DNA from: Quadrisphaera sp. DSM 44207
Lineage (GTDB): Bacteria > Actinomycetota > Actinomycetes > Actinomycetales > Quadrisphaeraceae
DNA: 64,000 nt
Assembly: GCF_900101335.1 (NCBI RefSeq)
Contig: NZ_FNKA01000001.1
Span: 434,001-498,000, forward strand
Direction of reading: 5' to 3'
Shown here: positions 1 through 9,297 of the stretch, piece after piece
Position numbering within the stretch: the first letter of the stretch is position 1
How the letters are laid out: each line of letters starts with the position of its first letter
Position numbers and translations under genes: made by a program
The notes under the pieces: generated by a model
What the model was told of the DNA's origin: nothing
What the model saw: the letters and a program-made list of their open reading frames with translations, nothing else
Databases searched by the model: none

Positions 1-1433
1 CCGAGCAGGAGGGGCGCACGGGGCGCTCGCGGCAGGGCCTGGGCGTGCTCGGGGCGCTGGCCGCGGACCCGCGGGCCGTGCGGCTGCGGGAGGTCGGGGA
101 GCACCCCGAGGCGCACGGCTCCCCGCCGGGGCACCTGGTGATGCCCACGTTCCTCGGCGTGCCGATCCGGGTGCGCGGGGAGGCCTTCGGCAACATCTAC
201 CTGACCGAGAAGGAGGGCGGCCTGCCCTTCACGGCCGACGACCAGGAGCTGGTCTCGGCGCTCGCGGCCGCAGCCGGCGCGGCGATCACCAACGCCCGGC
301 TCGTCACGCAGGCGCGCCACCGCCAGGACTGGCTCGAGGCGTCGCTGGAGATCATGCGGCAGCTGCTGGCCGGCGTGGGCCGCGACGACGGCCTCCAGCT
401 GATCACCGACCGCGCCCGGCAGCTGGCCGGCGCCGACGTCGTCGCGGTGCTCCTGCCCGACGGCGAGGAGGACTTCGTGCTCGCCGCGGTCTCCGGCGTG
501 GGCCTGGACGAGAGCGGGCAGGCGGCCCGGCTGCGCGGGAAGCGCGGGCCGCGGCACGCCGCGCTCAGCCGGGCGGTGCTCGGGCAGGGCCAGCCGCAGA
601 TCATCGCGGACATGCGCTCCGACCCGCAGCTGCGCACCCCGCCGGGCACCCCCGAGCTCGGTCCGGGCCTGGCGGTCCCGCTCGCGGCCGGCGAGCAGGT
701 GCTCGGCGTGCTCGTCGTCGCCCGTGTGCCGGGCGGCGCGCGGTTCGGGGAGGTCGACCTCGGGCTCGCCTCCGCGTTCGCGCGCCACGCCGCCCTGGCG
801 CTGGAGCTCTCGCGGGCGCAGTCGGACCGCACGCTGCTCGCCGTCTACGAGGACCGCGACCGCATCGCCCGGGACCTGCACGACGTCGTCATCCAGCGGC
901 TGTTCGCGGCCGGGCTGTCGCTGCAGGGCCTGCGCCGGCACCTGCCGCCGGAGGCGCAGGCCCGCGGCGAGGCGCTGGTCGGGGACCTGGACGAGGCGAT
1001 CCGCGACCTGCGCACGGCGATCTTCTCCCTGCAGCAGCCGACGGACCCGGCGGGCCTGCGCGTGCGCGTGCTGCGGGCGGCCTCGGCGGTGGCGCCCTCC
1101 CTCGGCTTCGACCCGCAGGTGCGCATGGACGGCCCCCTGGACACCGTCGTGCCCGACGCGGTCAGCGCGCACCTGCTGGCCGTGCTCACCGAGGCGCTGT
1201 CCAACGCGGCGCGCCACGCGCGGGCGCACCGCGTGACCGTGGAGGTCTCCGCCGGCCGCGGGCTGCTGCGCCTGGAGGTCTCCGACGACGGCGTGGGGCT
1301 CTCGCGGCGCACGCGCACGAGCGGGCTGGCCAACATGGAGGCCCGGGCGCAGCAGCTCGGCGGCGCCTGGCGCGCCGAGAGCCCGCCCGGCGCGGGCACC
1401 CGCATCGTCTGGCAGGTGCCCCTGCCCGCCTGA
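1..1433 (+). CDS. GAF-domain sensor histidine kinase (DevS/DosT-like), 5' end outside window
   Basis: This is the C-terminal 477 codons of a two-component sensor kinase; the reading frame is open from base 3, so the true start lies upstream. A first GAF domain ends near residue 95 (it holds the FGNIYLTEK strand typical of DevS-type GAFs), a second GAF domain follows (about 110-260), then a HisKA_3 dimerisation helix with the phosphoacceptor in RDLHDVVIQRLFA, and an HATPase_c domain with TEALSNAARHA and DDGVGL. Family members autophosphorylate the His and pass the phosphate to a NarL/LuxR-type response regulator; DevS-like proteins sense gases through a GAF-bound haem. The haem ligand cannot be judged here because the proximal region is cut off. 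The cognate regulator is not adjacent; a LuxR-type regulator lies at 53.6 kb but nothing shows a link. Confidence 0.9.
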   Translation, partial: EQEGRTGRSRQGLGVLGALAADPRAVRLREVGEHPEAHGSPPGHLVMPTFLGVPIRVRGEAFGNIYLTEKEGGLPFTADDQELVSALAAAAGAAITNARLVTQARHRQDWLEASLEIMRQLLAGVGRDDGLQLITDRARQLAGADVVAVLLPDGEEDFVLAAVSGVGLDESGQAARLRGKRGPRHAALSRAVLGQGQPQIIADMRSDPQLRTPPGTPELGPGLAVPLAAGEQVLGVLVVARVPGGARFGEVDLGLASAFARHAALALELSRAQSDRTLLAVYEDRDRIARDLHDVVIQRLFAAGLSLQGLRRHLPPEAQARGEALVGDLDEAIRDLRTAIFSLQQPTDPAGLRVRVLRAASAVAPSLGFDPQVRMDGPLDTVVPDAVSAHLLAVLTEALSNAARHARAHRVTVEVSAGRGLLRLEVSDDGVGLSRRTRTSGLANMEARAQQLGGAWRAESPPGAGTRIVWQVPLPA

Positions 1434-1440
1434 GGGTCGG

Positions 1441-1641
1441 TCAGCCCCGCCGGGCCTGCGCGGGCACGCCGACGCCCCCGCCCTCCAGGGCCGTCGCGGG
1501 CCGCCAGCGCACGAGCCCGCAGTGGACGCAGGCGATGACCGGCCCCGCGGCGTCGACGTCGGCGCGCAGCGCCCACGGGCGCCGGCACGCCGGGCACTGG
1601 TGCGCGAGGGCCCGGCGCCGGCGGAGGCGGTGCGGCGTCAT
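1441..1641 (-). CDS. small zinc-ribbon protein, function unknown
   Basis: A 66-codon frame, convergent with the sensor kinase and 7 bp from its stop. It begins at ATG (MTPHRLRRRR), is strongly basic at the N-terminus, and contains two CxxC knuckles (CPACRRPW and CVHCGL) about 20 residues apart, the spacing of a treble-clef or zinc-ribbon fold. A longer start 22 codons upstream exists but adds only low-complexity sequence. Proteins of this kind are common small hypothetical genes in Actinobacteria; zinc binding is inferred from the cysteines only. Confidence 0.6.
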   Translation of the reverse strand: MTPHRLRRRRALAHQCPACRRPWALRADVDAAGPVIACVHCGLVRWRPATALEGGGVGVPAQARRG

Positions 1642-1765
1642 GCCAGCAGCCTCCCGGGCCCACCCGGCGGGCAGGACGGGCCGGAGGGCCCCTCGGAGGG
1701 GGACCAAGGTCCCGAGGAGGACGCCACGACCCGGTGGTGCCCGGAGGGCGCCCGGGCACAGGGAC

Positions 1766-1801
1766 GAGGAAGGCCCGGACCTGGTGGTCCGGGCCTTCCT
1801 C
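1766..1801 (-). terminator. hairpin terminator downstream of tRNA-fMet
   Basis: Perfect 16-bp inverted repeat (arms 1766-1781 and 1786-1801) with a TGGT loop, beginning 7 bases after the 3' end of the minus-strand tRNA. There is no T tract, as is usual for high-GC Actinobacteria. Confidence 0.8.
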
Positions 1802-1807
1802 GATCAG

Positions 1808-1881
1808 TAGCGGGGGCAGGATTTGAACCTGCGGCCTCTGGGTTATGAGCCCAGCGAGCTACCGAGCTGCTCCACCCCGCG
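1808..1881 (-). tRNA. tRNA-fMet (initiator, anticodon CAT)
   Basis: The minus strand folds as a full cloverleaf of 74 nt with anticodon CAT in CTCATAA. Three consecutive G:C pairs in the anticodon stem (CTGGG/CCCAG) and an unpaired 1:72 position (C1 against T72) are the hallmarks of the initiator tRNA rather than elongator Met. The T arm GCAGG-TTCAAAT-CCTGC is intact. The 3' CCA is not encoded (CT follows the discriminator A), so it must be added enzymatically. It has its own promoter and terminator and therefore looks like a monocistronic unit. Confidence 0.97.
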
Positions 1882-1893
1882 TCGGTGATACTG

Positions 1894-1923
1894 AGAATAC
1901 GCCAGCGGGCGTGGTCCGGGCAA
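1894..1923 (-). promoter_or_regulatory. promoter of tRNA-fMet
   Basis: On the minus strand TTGCCC (1923-1918) is followed after 18 bp by TATTCT (1899-1894), 12 bp before the first tRNA base. This matches a sigma-70 type promoter for a stable RNA gene. Confidence 0.75.
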
Positions 1924-1970
1924 ATCAGCCCGGCCCCCGCCCGCTCGTCCCGCTCGCTGGTGCCGCCCGC

Positions 1971-4961
1971 TCAGCCCTGCGCGGCCGCGGCCTCCGCCTC
2001 CAGCGCCCGCTGCAGCGCGGCCTGCAGGCGGTCCTGCGCCTCGCCGTAGGCGGCGAAGTCGCCGCGCGAGAGCGCGTCCTGCCCGTCGCGCAGGGCCTGG
2101 TCGGCCTCCTGCAGCGCGGTGGCCAGGTCGCTGCCGGCCGGGGCCGGCGTGGTCGGCGAGGGCGCCGGGGTGGTGGCGTCCGGGCTCGGCGCCGCCTCCT
2201 CGGCCGGGGGCGCGGCGGGCTCCGGCGCCGGCGCGGCGCCGTCCTGGCCGCTCGCACCGGCGTCACCGGCCTCCGCTCCGGAGTCGCCGCCGAAGACCTG
2301 GTCGAGGGCCTCGTCGAGGGTCTCGGCGAAGCCGATCTGCCCGCCGAAGCTGACCAGCACCCGCTGCAGCAGCGGCACCTGCGTGTCGCCGGAGCTCTCG
2401 ACGTACACCGGCTGCACGTACAGCAGGCCGCCGCCGACGGGCAGGGTGAGCAGGTTGCCGTTGGCGACCTCGGCCGCGCCCTGGCGCAGCAGGTTCAGCT
2501 CCTGGGAGACGGTCGGGTTGGCGTTGAACTCGTTCTGCACCTGGCCAGGGCCGCTGACCGTGGTGTTGCGGGGCAGCGTGAGCAGGCGCAGCTGGCCGTA
2601 GCCGTCCCGCGGGTCCCCGCCCGTGGAGCCGGCGTCGGCGTCGACGGCGAGGAACCCGGTGAGCACGTTGCGCTCGTTGCCCTGGGTCGCCTCGGGGATG
2701 AACGTCGAGCTCAGGGAGAACGACGGCGCCTCCTGCTCGGGCATCTGCAGGGTCAGGTAGTACGGCGGCTGGGCGACCTCGTTGCCGGCCGTCGGGTCGT
2801 CCGGGACCTGCCAGAAGTCGGAGCGGGAGTAGAACGCCCCCGGCTCGGTGACGTGGTAGGAGGACAGCACCGCCCGCTGCACCTTGAACAGGTCCTCGGG
2901 GTAGCGCAGGTGCGCCATGAGCGCGTCGTCGACCTCCTCGACCGGCGCGAAGGCGTCGGGGAAGACCTTGCGCCACGAGGCGAGCACCGGGTCCTGCTCG
3001 TCCCAGGCGTAGAGGGTGACCTCTCCGCTGTAGGCGTCCACCGTCGCCTTGACCGAGTTGCGGATGTAGTTGACCTCGCGCTGCTGCAGCGCCGCCACGG
3101 AGCTGGCGTTCTGCGTCACGGTGTCGGCGGTGACGTTGCCGAGCACCTGGTCCTGGGAGTACGGGTAGGCGCTGGAGGTCGTGTAGCCGTCGACGATCCA
3201 CAGCACGCGCCCGTCGACGACGGCCGGGTACGGGTCGCCGTCCAGGGTCAGGAACGGCGCGACCTTCTCCACGCGCTCGCGCGGGCTGCGGTCGTAGAGG
3301 ATCTGCGACTGCGGGTTCACGGCGTCGGAGAGCAGGATGTTCTGGTCGCGGAACTTCACCGCGTACATCAGCTGGGTGAGCAGGTTGCCCACCGACGGCC
3401 CGCCCTCGCCCTGGTAGGTGTAGTTGCGCTGGCCGCTCGGCGCCTCGTCGTCCGGGTAGTCCAGCTCGCGCGGCGCGGCCTCGGACGGCGCCCCGACGAT
3501 CGAGAACTCCGGGGAGCGCTCGCCGAAGTAGATCCGCGGCTCGTACTCGCCCAGCTCCCCGGTCGACGGGATCCCCTGCTGGAAGAAGGCAGGCTCGCCG
3601 TTGGGGCTGCGCTGGTTGCCGTAGGCGGCGACGACGCCGTACCCGTGGGTGTAGATCGCGTGCCGGTTGTTCCAGCTGTTCTGGTCCGACAGCCCGGCCA
3701 GGTCCAGCTCGCGCACCGCGATCACCGTGTCCTGGGTCTCGCCGCCGAGGTCGTAGCGGTCGACGTCCAGGGCGTCCGGGAAGCCGTAGTACTGCCGGAT
3801 CTGCTGCAGCTGGCGGAAGGTCGGGCTGACGATCGCCGGGTCGAGCAGGCGGATGCTCGCGGCGGTCTGCGCGTCCTCGGCCAGCGCCCCGGCCTCGGCC
3901 GTGGCCTCCGGGGTGTAGGGGGTGGTCTGCACGTCCCCCACGTCGAACGCCGCGCGCGTCGCCTCGATGTTGCGCTCGATGTACGGCGCCTCGAACGTGG
4001 GCTCGCTCGGGCGCACCTGGAAGCGCTGCACCAGCGCCGGCAGCACGCCCGCCCCGACGATCGCGGAGACGACGAGCAGCGCGATGCCGCCGACCGGGAA
4101 GCGCCAGTTGCCCGTGGCCGCGGTGAGGAAGAACAGCACCGCGCACAGCAGCGCGATGATGGCCAGCACGGCGCGGGCGGGGATGACGACGTGGACGTCC
4201 GTGTACGTCGCGCCGTCGAAGCGCGTGCCGCTGTTGGTCAGCGTCGAGTACCGGTCCAGCCAGTACGAGCCCGCCTGCAGCAGCACGAGCGCGCCGCCGA
4301 GCACGGACAGGTGCACCCGCGCCGCCCTCGTCGTGCGCGGGCCGGGGCCCTGCAGGCGCAGGCCGCCGTACAGGTAGTGCGTCGCCGCGCCGGCCAGGCC
4401 CGAGAGCAGCACGACGGCCGTGAGCAGGCCGAGCAGGAAGCGCAGGAACGGCAGCGTGAAGACGAAGAAGCCGACGTCCAGGCCGAACTCCGGGTCGGCG
4501 GTGCCGAAGGGCGTGGCGTTGAGCCACAGCAGGACCGTCTGCCAGGCGCTCGCGGCCGCGGAGCCGGCGAACAGGCCCAGGACGGCGGGCAGGACGACGA
4601 GCACGACGCGCCGCAGCGGCTCCAGGCTCTCGCGGTAGCGGTCGAGGTTCTGCGCGGCCTGGGTGACGGGGGCGTAGACGGGCCGGGTCCGGTAGGCGAT
4701 CGACAGGCTCGCGGCCACGCCGCCGGCCATGAGCAGGCCCGCGCCGAGGAAGAGCAGCGCCTGCGTGAGCAGGCGCGTGGTGTAGACCTCGTCGAAGCCC
4801 AGCTGGCGGTACCAGAGGACCTCGGTGCCGACCTGCGAGAGCAGGCTGACCCCGATGACGATCGCGCCGACCACGAGCAGGGTCGGCAGCAGGATCCGCC
4901 GCCCCCCGCGGGCGGGGGCCGACGCCGGCCGGCTGGGGCGGGGCGGGGGCTGGAACGTCAC
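1971..4961 (-). CDS. UPF0182 family integral membrane protein
   Basis: A 996-residue protein, normal for the UPF0182 family found throughout Actinobacteria. After a short proline-rich cytoplasmic N-terminus come about seven hydrophobic segments (first near residues 23-45, then roughly 65-85, 118-140, 168-190, 215-235, 262-282, 290-312), then a large exported domain rich in conserved family blocks such as YGFPDALDVDRY and NNRHAIYTHGYG. The last 120 residues are a Pro/Ala/Glu-rich tail ending in an Ala-rich amphipathic stretch. It starts at GTG preceded by an AGGTGAG Shine-Dalgarno. The family has no established biochemical role; predicted place is the cytoplasmic membrane. It is transcribed separately from the PDZ-Lon gene by a ~150-bp gap. 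Confidence 0.93.
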   Translation of the reverse strand: MTFQPPPRPSRPASAPARGGRRILLPTLLVVGAIVIGVSLLSQVGTEVLWYRQLGFDEVYTTRLLTQALLFLGAGLLMAGGVAASLSIAYRTRPVYAPVTQAAQNLDRYRESLEPLRRVVLVVLPAVLGLFAGSAAASAWQTVLLWLNATPFGTADPEFGLDVGFFVFTLPFLRFLLGLLTAVVLLSGLAGAATHYLYGGLRLQGPGPRTTRAARVHLSVLGGALVLLQAGSYWLDRYSTLTNSGTRFDGATYTDVHVVIPARAVLAIIALLCAVLFFLTAATGNWRFPVGGIALLVVSAIVGAGVLPALVQRFQVRPSEPTFEAPYIERNIEATRAAFDVGDVQTTPYTPEATAEAGALAEDAQTAASIRLLDPAIVSPTFRQLQQIRQYYGFPDALDVDRYDLGGETQDTVIAVRELDLAGLSDQNSWNNRHAIYTHGYGVVAAYGNQRSPNGEPAFFQQGIPSTGELGEYEPRIYFGERSPEFSIVGAPSEAAPRELDYPDDEAPSGQRNYTYQGEGGPSVGNLLTQLMYAVKFRDQNILLSDAVNPQSQILYDRSPRERVEKVAPFLTLDGDPYPAVVDGRVLWIVDGYTTSSAYPYSQDQVLGNVTADTVTQNASSVAALQQREVNYIRNSVKATVDAYSGEVTLYAWDEQDPVLASWRKVFPDAFAPVEEVDDALMAHLRYPEDLFKVQRAVLSSYHVTEPGAFYSRSDFWQVPDDPTAGNEVAQPPYYLTLQMPEQEAPSFSLSSTFIPEATQGNERNVLTGFLAVDADAGSTGGDPRDGYGQLRLLTLPRNTTVSGPGQVQNEFNANPTVSQELNLLRQGAAEVANGNLLTLPVGGGLLYVQPVYVESSGDTQVPLLQRVLVSFGGQIGFAETLDEALDQVFGGDSGAEAGDAGASGQDGAAPAPEPAAPPAEEAAPSPDATTPAPSPTTPAPAGSDLATALQEADQALRDGQDALSRGDFAAYGEAQDRLQAALQRALEAEAAAAQG

Positions 4962-5108
4962 CGGATCTCACCTGCGGTTCGAGCGGAAGGGCGCTGGCCC
5001 CGGGATCGTCGCACGCGGCGGGGACCGTCGGCGTGGGCGTGCTGGCAGCATCCGCCAAGAGTCAAGAGACCGTCAAACTCCGGGGGCCCTCGCAGGCCCG
5101 CCTGTGAC

Positions 5109-6266
5109 TCACGAGACAGCGGCGGCGTCCGCCGTGCAGCCGGGCAGGTCCTGCCCCTCACCGCGACCGATCGCCTCGACCGCCGCGCGGGCCTCCTCCA
5201 GCGTGCTGACGGCCACGACCTGCAGGCCCTCGGGCGCGCTGCCGACGACGTCCGGGCAGTTGGCGCGCGGGGCGAGGAAGGCGGCGGCGCCCGCGCGCTC
5301 GGCGCCGACCATCTTCTGCTGGATCCCGCCGATGCGGCCGACCGCGCCGGTGGAGTCGATCGTGCCCGTGCCCGCGATCGCGGCCCCGCCGGTCATGGCC
5401 CCCGGCGTGAGCAGGTCGACGATCCCCAGCGCGAAGACCATGCCCGCGCTCGGCCCGCCGATCCGGTCGGCCTGGATCGTCACGTCGACGGGGAAGTCGA
5501 ACGCCGGGTCGACGAGGACGCCGAGCAGCACCGCGCCGTCCGCCCCGGCCAGGGTGGTCACCGGCACCTGCAGCGGCTGGCCGTCGCGCACCACCCCGAC
5601 CGCCGCGGTGCGCCCGGCCGGGCCCGCCTGCAGGGCGTCGCGCAGCGCCCCCAGGTCGGCCACGGGGCGCCCGTCGACGGCCGTGAGGACGTCCCCGCGC
5701 CGCAGCTGCGCGGCCGCCGGGGCGCCCTCGGAGAAGCCCGCGACCTCCAGGGTCGTCGGCACCGGGGTGCCGAGGGCGGCGAGCGCGGCGGCGGTCGCGT
5801 TCTCCTGGGAGGTCGTCATCTCCTCGGCGTTGCGCTGCTCCACGCCCTCCTCGGTGGTGCCCGCCGGGAAGACCACCTGCTCCGGCAGCACCGCGCGGGC
5901 CGGGTCGAGCCAGCCGCGCACCACCTGCGCCAGGTCCACGCGCCGTCCCGGGCCGCCGGCCACGCGCACGGTCGTCAGCGCCAGCGACCCCTGCGTCGGG
6001 TAGGTCGGCGCGCCGGAGACCTCGATCAGCGGCACGCCGTCGATCGCCCCGAGGGTGTCGTGCACCGGCCCCGGGCTCTCGACGGCGTAGGGCACCGGCA
6101 GGAAGGACAGCGCCGAGAGCAGGACGACGAGCAGGCCGCCGCACACCACGGCGGCGAGGGTGCGCGGCTGGACGGCGTCCGCGAGCCGCCCGGAGCGCTC
6201 GCGCGCCTCCTCGCCCGCGCCGGGGGCCTGCGGCGCAGCGGTGCCCGCCGGCGGCGGCGCGCTCAC
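5109..6266 (-). CDS. PDZ and Lon-type protease domain protein (YlbL-like)
   Basis: A 385-residue membrane-anchored protease-like protein. One transmembrane segment lies at residues 35-57, a PDZ domain is centred on RRGDVLTAVDGRPV (about 190-215), and a Lon (S16) proteolytic domain occupies the C-terminus with the catalytic Ser in GGPSAGM and the Lys in the later QQKMVGAERA segment. This is the YlbL architecture. The active site faces outside the membrane by topology, so it probably processes envelope proteins; substrates are unknown. GTG at 6266 overlaps the stop of the upstream SDR gene as GTGA, so the pair is translationally coupled. Confidence 0.88.
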   Translation of the reverse strand: MSAPPPAGTAAPQAPGAGEEARERSGRLADAVQPRTLAAVVCGGLLVVLLSALSFLPVPYAVESPGPVHDTLGAIDGVPLIEVSGAPTYPTQGSLALTTVRVAGGPGRRVDLAQVVRGWLDPARAVLPEQVVFPAGTTEEGVEQRNAEEMTTSQENATAAALAALGTPVPTTLEVAGFSEGAPAAAQLRRGDVLTAVDGRPVADLGALRDALQAGPAGRTAAVGVVRDGQPLQVPVTTLAGADGAVLLGVLVDPAFDFPVDVTIQADRIGGPSAGMVFALGIVDLLTPGAMTGGAAIAGTGTIDSTGAVGRIGGIQQKMVGAERAGAAAFLAPRANCPDVVGSAPEGLQVVAVSTLEEARAAVEAIGRGEGQDLPGCTADAAAVS

Positions 6267-7462
6267 GGGCGCGCCCGCCGCGCGCGGGTCTGGCGCACCA
6301 GGGCCGCCGTGCCGACCAGCGCCACCGCGGCCCCGGCGGCGCCGAGCGCGGCGTCGCGGGCGCCGTGGCCGCCGGCGGCCGCGGCTCGGCGGGCCCGGGC
6401 GGACTCGAGGACCTCGCGCAGGCAGTCCTCGTTGTCGTGCTCGGGGCGCCACCCCGCCTCCAGCAGCCGCCGGGAGGAGACCACCCACGGGTGCACGACG
6501 TAGGCGAGGTCGCCCGCGGGCATGGGCAGCACGCCCGCGCGCTGCAGCCTCTCGGCCGTGGCCAGCGCCAGGCGGCTCGGCAGTTCCACGCGCCGCATGC
6601 CGGAGGAGCGCTCGAGCACCGCCTGCGTCATCACGCCGGTGCTGCCCACCGTCAGCGGCCCCGACAGGTCCGCGCGGACGGCGGTGACGACGGCGCTCGC
6701 CAGGTCCTGCACGTGGCAGAACTGCCACACCGAGGGGCTGTCGCGCAGCGTCAGCAGCCGCGGCGCCTCGAAGTGGCGCGTGATGACGGTGTCCACGCCG
6801 GGCCCGGCGAGCGCCGCCGGGCGCAGCACCGCGACCCGCAGGCCCGGGTGCGCGCCCCGGGCGCGCTCGAGGACCTCCTCGACGGCCAGCAGGTCCCCGA
6901 CCGTGCCGTCGTCCGGCGCCGCCAGCAGGGGCGCGTCCTCGGGCAGCGGGATGGGCGCGTCCGGGGAGGCGCCGTGGACCATCGCGCTCGTGACCGCGAC
7001 CAGCCGGCGCGCGCCCGCGGCGGCGGCCGCCGTGACCACGGCCTGCGCGGTCGCCACCACGCGGCGCCGCCGCTCGGCGTGGCCGAGCCCGAGGACGGCG
7101 GCCAGGTCGGTGTCCGCGGCGACGTGCACCACGACGTCGGCGCCGCGCAGCGCCTCGACCACCGCCGGGGACGTCAGGTCGGCGGCGACCCGGCGCACGT
7201 CCCCGGACGCCGCGGTCACGCCGGGGCCGGCGCCGGGCTGGTCACCGGGGCTGCCGTCGGGGCCGCCACCGGGGCCGGCGTCCTGGGGTCGCACCGCCAC
7301 GACGCGCCCGACGTCCTCGGCGGCCGCGAGGGCCCGCACGACCGCCTCGGCCCCCGGGCCGGTGCCCGTGACGGCGACGACCGCCGCGTCCGCCGCGTCG
7401 CGCGCCCCCGGCGCGGCCGGTCCGGCGGGCGGGGCGTCGTCGCCGGGCCGGCGACCGACCAC
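6263..7462 (-). CDS. NAD-dependent epimerase/dehydratase family protein (SDR superfamily)
   Basis: A 399-residue protein with a Rossmann N-terminus (VVAVTGTGPG), an ADVVVHVAADTD strand typical of atypical/extended SDRs and a C-terminal hydrophobic segment (ALGAAGAAVALVGTAALV) followed by Arg-rich residues, suggesting a tail anchor. The substrate is unknown. The GTG at 7462 is chosen because AGGAGG lies 4 bp upstream; a start 20 codons earlier exists without such a site. The gene is divergent from the DUF2342 gene and coupled by a GTGA overlap to the PDZ-Lon gene downstream. Confidence 0.8.
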   Translation of the reverse strand: MVGRRPGDDAPPAGPAAPGARDAADAAVVAVTGTGPGAEAVVRALAAAEDVGRVVAVRPQDAGPGGGPDGSPGDQPGAGPGVTAASGDVRRVAADLTSPAVVEALRGADVVVHVAADTDLAAVLGLGHAERRRRVVATAQAVVTAAAAAGARRLVAVTSAMVHGASPDAPIPLPEDAPLLAAPDDGTVGDLLAVEEVLERARGAHPGLRVAVLRPAALAGPGVDTVITRHFEAPRLLTLRDSPSVWQFCHVQDLASAVVTAVRADLSGPLTVGSTGVMTQAVLERSSGMRRVELPSRLALATAERLQRAGVLPMPAGDLAYVVHPWVVSSRRLLEAGWRPEHDNEDCLREVLESARARRAAAAGGHGARDAALGAAGAAVALVGTAALVRQTRARRARP

Positions 7463-7617
7463 GGGACCTCCTGGGCTGGGCGCTGCTGGGTACGGTGGAG
7501 CGAGGTGCGGCTGTCGCGTCACCGGTCGTGGGTGCCCATTCTCACCCGTCCCGCGCAGCGCCCCGCACGAGCGGTGCCCCCCGCCCGTCGAGACCGTCGA
7601 GACCCGAGGAGGTCCCG

Positions 7618-9297
7618 GTGTCCGAGCACCCCGACCCGCGCGACCCTGCTGACGAGCCCGCGAGCGAGCCCGCGGACGAGCCCACCGGCCGGCCCGCCGA
7701 CGACCCGGGCGGCGAGCGCGCCGACGGCGCGAGCGGCGAGGAGGGCGGCGAGCCCGCCGGCCGGCCCGGCGGCGGGAGCCCCGAGGAGGGCGCCGGCGGC
7801 CCGGGCGGCGGGCGGGGTCCCGCGGTCCCGCAGGACCCGCTGGCGCAGCTGTTCTCCCAGCTCACCGGTGGCGTGCCGGGCGGCGTGCCGCGCGGCTTCC
7901 CCGCGGGCTTCGGCAGCGACCTGTCCGGGTCCGGTGGAGGGCCGGGCGGCGCGGGCGGCGCAGCCGGGTTCGGCGCGCTGGGCGGCCTGGGTGGGCTGGG
8001 TGGGCTGGGCGACCTGGGCGCGCTGGGCGGGCCCGGGGGGATCGACCCCGCGCAGCTCTTCCAGCAGCTGTCCTCCGACCCGGCGGCGCTGCAGCAGGTG
8101 CTGGCCTCGGTGCAGCGGCTGCTGTCGAGCTCCGGCGAGGGCCCGGTCAACTGGGACCTCGCGCGCGACCTGGCCCGCCAGACCGCCGTCGCCGGCGGCG
8201 ACCCGAGCCCCGGGGAGGCCGCCCGGCGCGAGGTGACGGAGGCGCTGCGCCTGGCCGACCTGTGGCTCGACGCCGTCACCGACCTGCCCTCCGGGGCGGC
8301 GGGCGACGAGGCGTGGTCCCGCTCGGAGTGGGTGGAGGCGACGCTGCCCACCTGGCGCCGCCTGGCCGAGCCCGTGGCGGTGGCCGTGGCGGACGCTGTG
8401 GCCGCCGCCATGGCCGACCAGGCGCCGGAGGAGATGCGGGCGTTCATCGCCGGCGCCGGCGCGGTGATGCGCTCGGTCGGCGGCGCGGTCTTCGGCATGC
8501 AGCTCGGCCAGGCGGTCGGCGGGCTCGCGCGCGAGGTGGTCTCGGCCACCGACGTCGGGCTGCCCCTGACCGACGGCTCGGTCCTCGCGCTCGTGCCCGC
8601 CAGCACCGCCGCCTTCGCGGAGGGCCTGGAGGTGCCGCTCGCCGAGGTGCGCCTCTTCCTCGCCGCGCGCGAGGCCGCCCACGCGCGCCTGTTCGCTCAC
8701 GTGCCGTGGCTGCGCGCCCACCTGCTCGGCGCCGTCGAGGCGTACGCGCGCGGCATCACGATCGACACCGGCCGCATCGAGGAGGCCGTGCGCTCGGTGG
8801 ACCCCACCGACCCGCAGGCGCTGCAGTCGGCCCTGTCGTCGGGGCTGTTCGACCTGCAGCGCACCCCGGCCCAGCAGGCGGCGCTGGACCGGCTGGAGAC
8901 GGCGCTCGCCCTCGTCGAGGGCTGGGTGGACGAGCTGGTCGACGCCGCGGTGCGCCGGCAGCTGCCGCAGGCGGGCGCGCTGCGCGAGGCGGTGCGCCGC
9001 CGCCGCGCCGCGGGCGGCCCGGCCGAGCACGTGCTCGCCAGCCTCGTCGGCCTGGAGCTGCGACCCCGGCGGCTGCGCGACGCGGCCCGGCTGTGGGCGG
9101 TGCTCGAGCAGGGGCGCGGCGCGGCCGGCCGGGACGCCGTGTGGGCGCACCCGGACCTGCTGCCCACCGCGGCGGACCTGGACGACCCGGAGGGCTTCGC
9201 CCGCCGCCGCACCGACGCCGAGGCGTCCTCCGCCGACGTCGACGCCGCCCTGGAGCGGCTGCTCGAGGAGGACGGCGGCCCCGGCGAGCAGCGGTGA
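7618..9297 (+). CDS. DUF2342 (zinc-dependent metalloprotease-like hydrolase) protein
   Basis: A 559-residue protein. The first 110 residues are Asp/Glu/Pro/Gly-rich and end in repeats of GGLGGLGDL; the DUF2342 domain (about 180-530) follows with its signature blocks FGMQLGQAVGGLAREV and REAAHARLFAHVPWL. The AAxxAH-type motif is the suggested metal site in this family, but activity is not well established. GTG at 7618 is preceded by GAGGAGG at ideal distance. It overlaps the NUDIX gene by GTGA, so the two are co-translated. The gene is widely conserved in Actinobacteria beside the PDZ-Lon gene, as here. Confidence 0.88.
   Translation: MSEHPDPRDPADEPASEPADEPTGRPADDPGGERADGASGEEGGEPAGRPGGGSPEEGAGGPGGGRGPAVPQDPLAQLFSQLTGGVPGGVPRGFPAGFGSDLSGSGGGPGGAGGAAGFGALGGLGGLGGLGDLGALGGPGGIDPAQLFQQLSSDPAALQQVLASVQRLLSSSGEGPVNWDLARDLARQTAVAGGDPSPGEAARREVTEALRLADLWLDAVTDLPSGAAGDEAWSRSEWVEATLPTWRRLAEPVAVAVADAVAAAMADQAPEEMRAFIAGAGAVMRSVGGAVFGMQLGQAVGGLAREVVSATDVGLPLTDGSVLALVPASTAAFAEGLEVPLAEVRLFLAAREAAHARLFAHVPWLRAHLLGAVEAYARGITIDTGRIEEAVRSVDPTDPQALQSALSSGLFDLQRTPAQQAALDRLETALALVEGWVDELVDAAVRRQLPQAGALREAVRRRRAAGGPAEHVLASLVGLELRPRRLRDAARLWAVLEQGRGAAGRDAVWAHPDLLPTAADLDDPEGFARRRTDAEASSADVDAALERLLEEDGGPGEQR

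Noticed and set aside
1845-6503. Very long plus-strand open frame opposite the UPF0182 and PDZ-Lon genes
   Set aside because: Low-complexity Arg/Val/Gly composition; shadow of two well-supported minus-strand genes.
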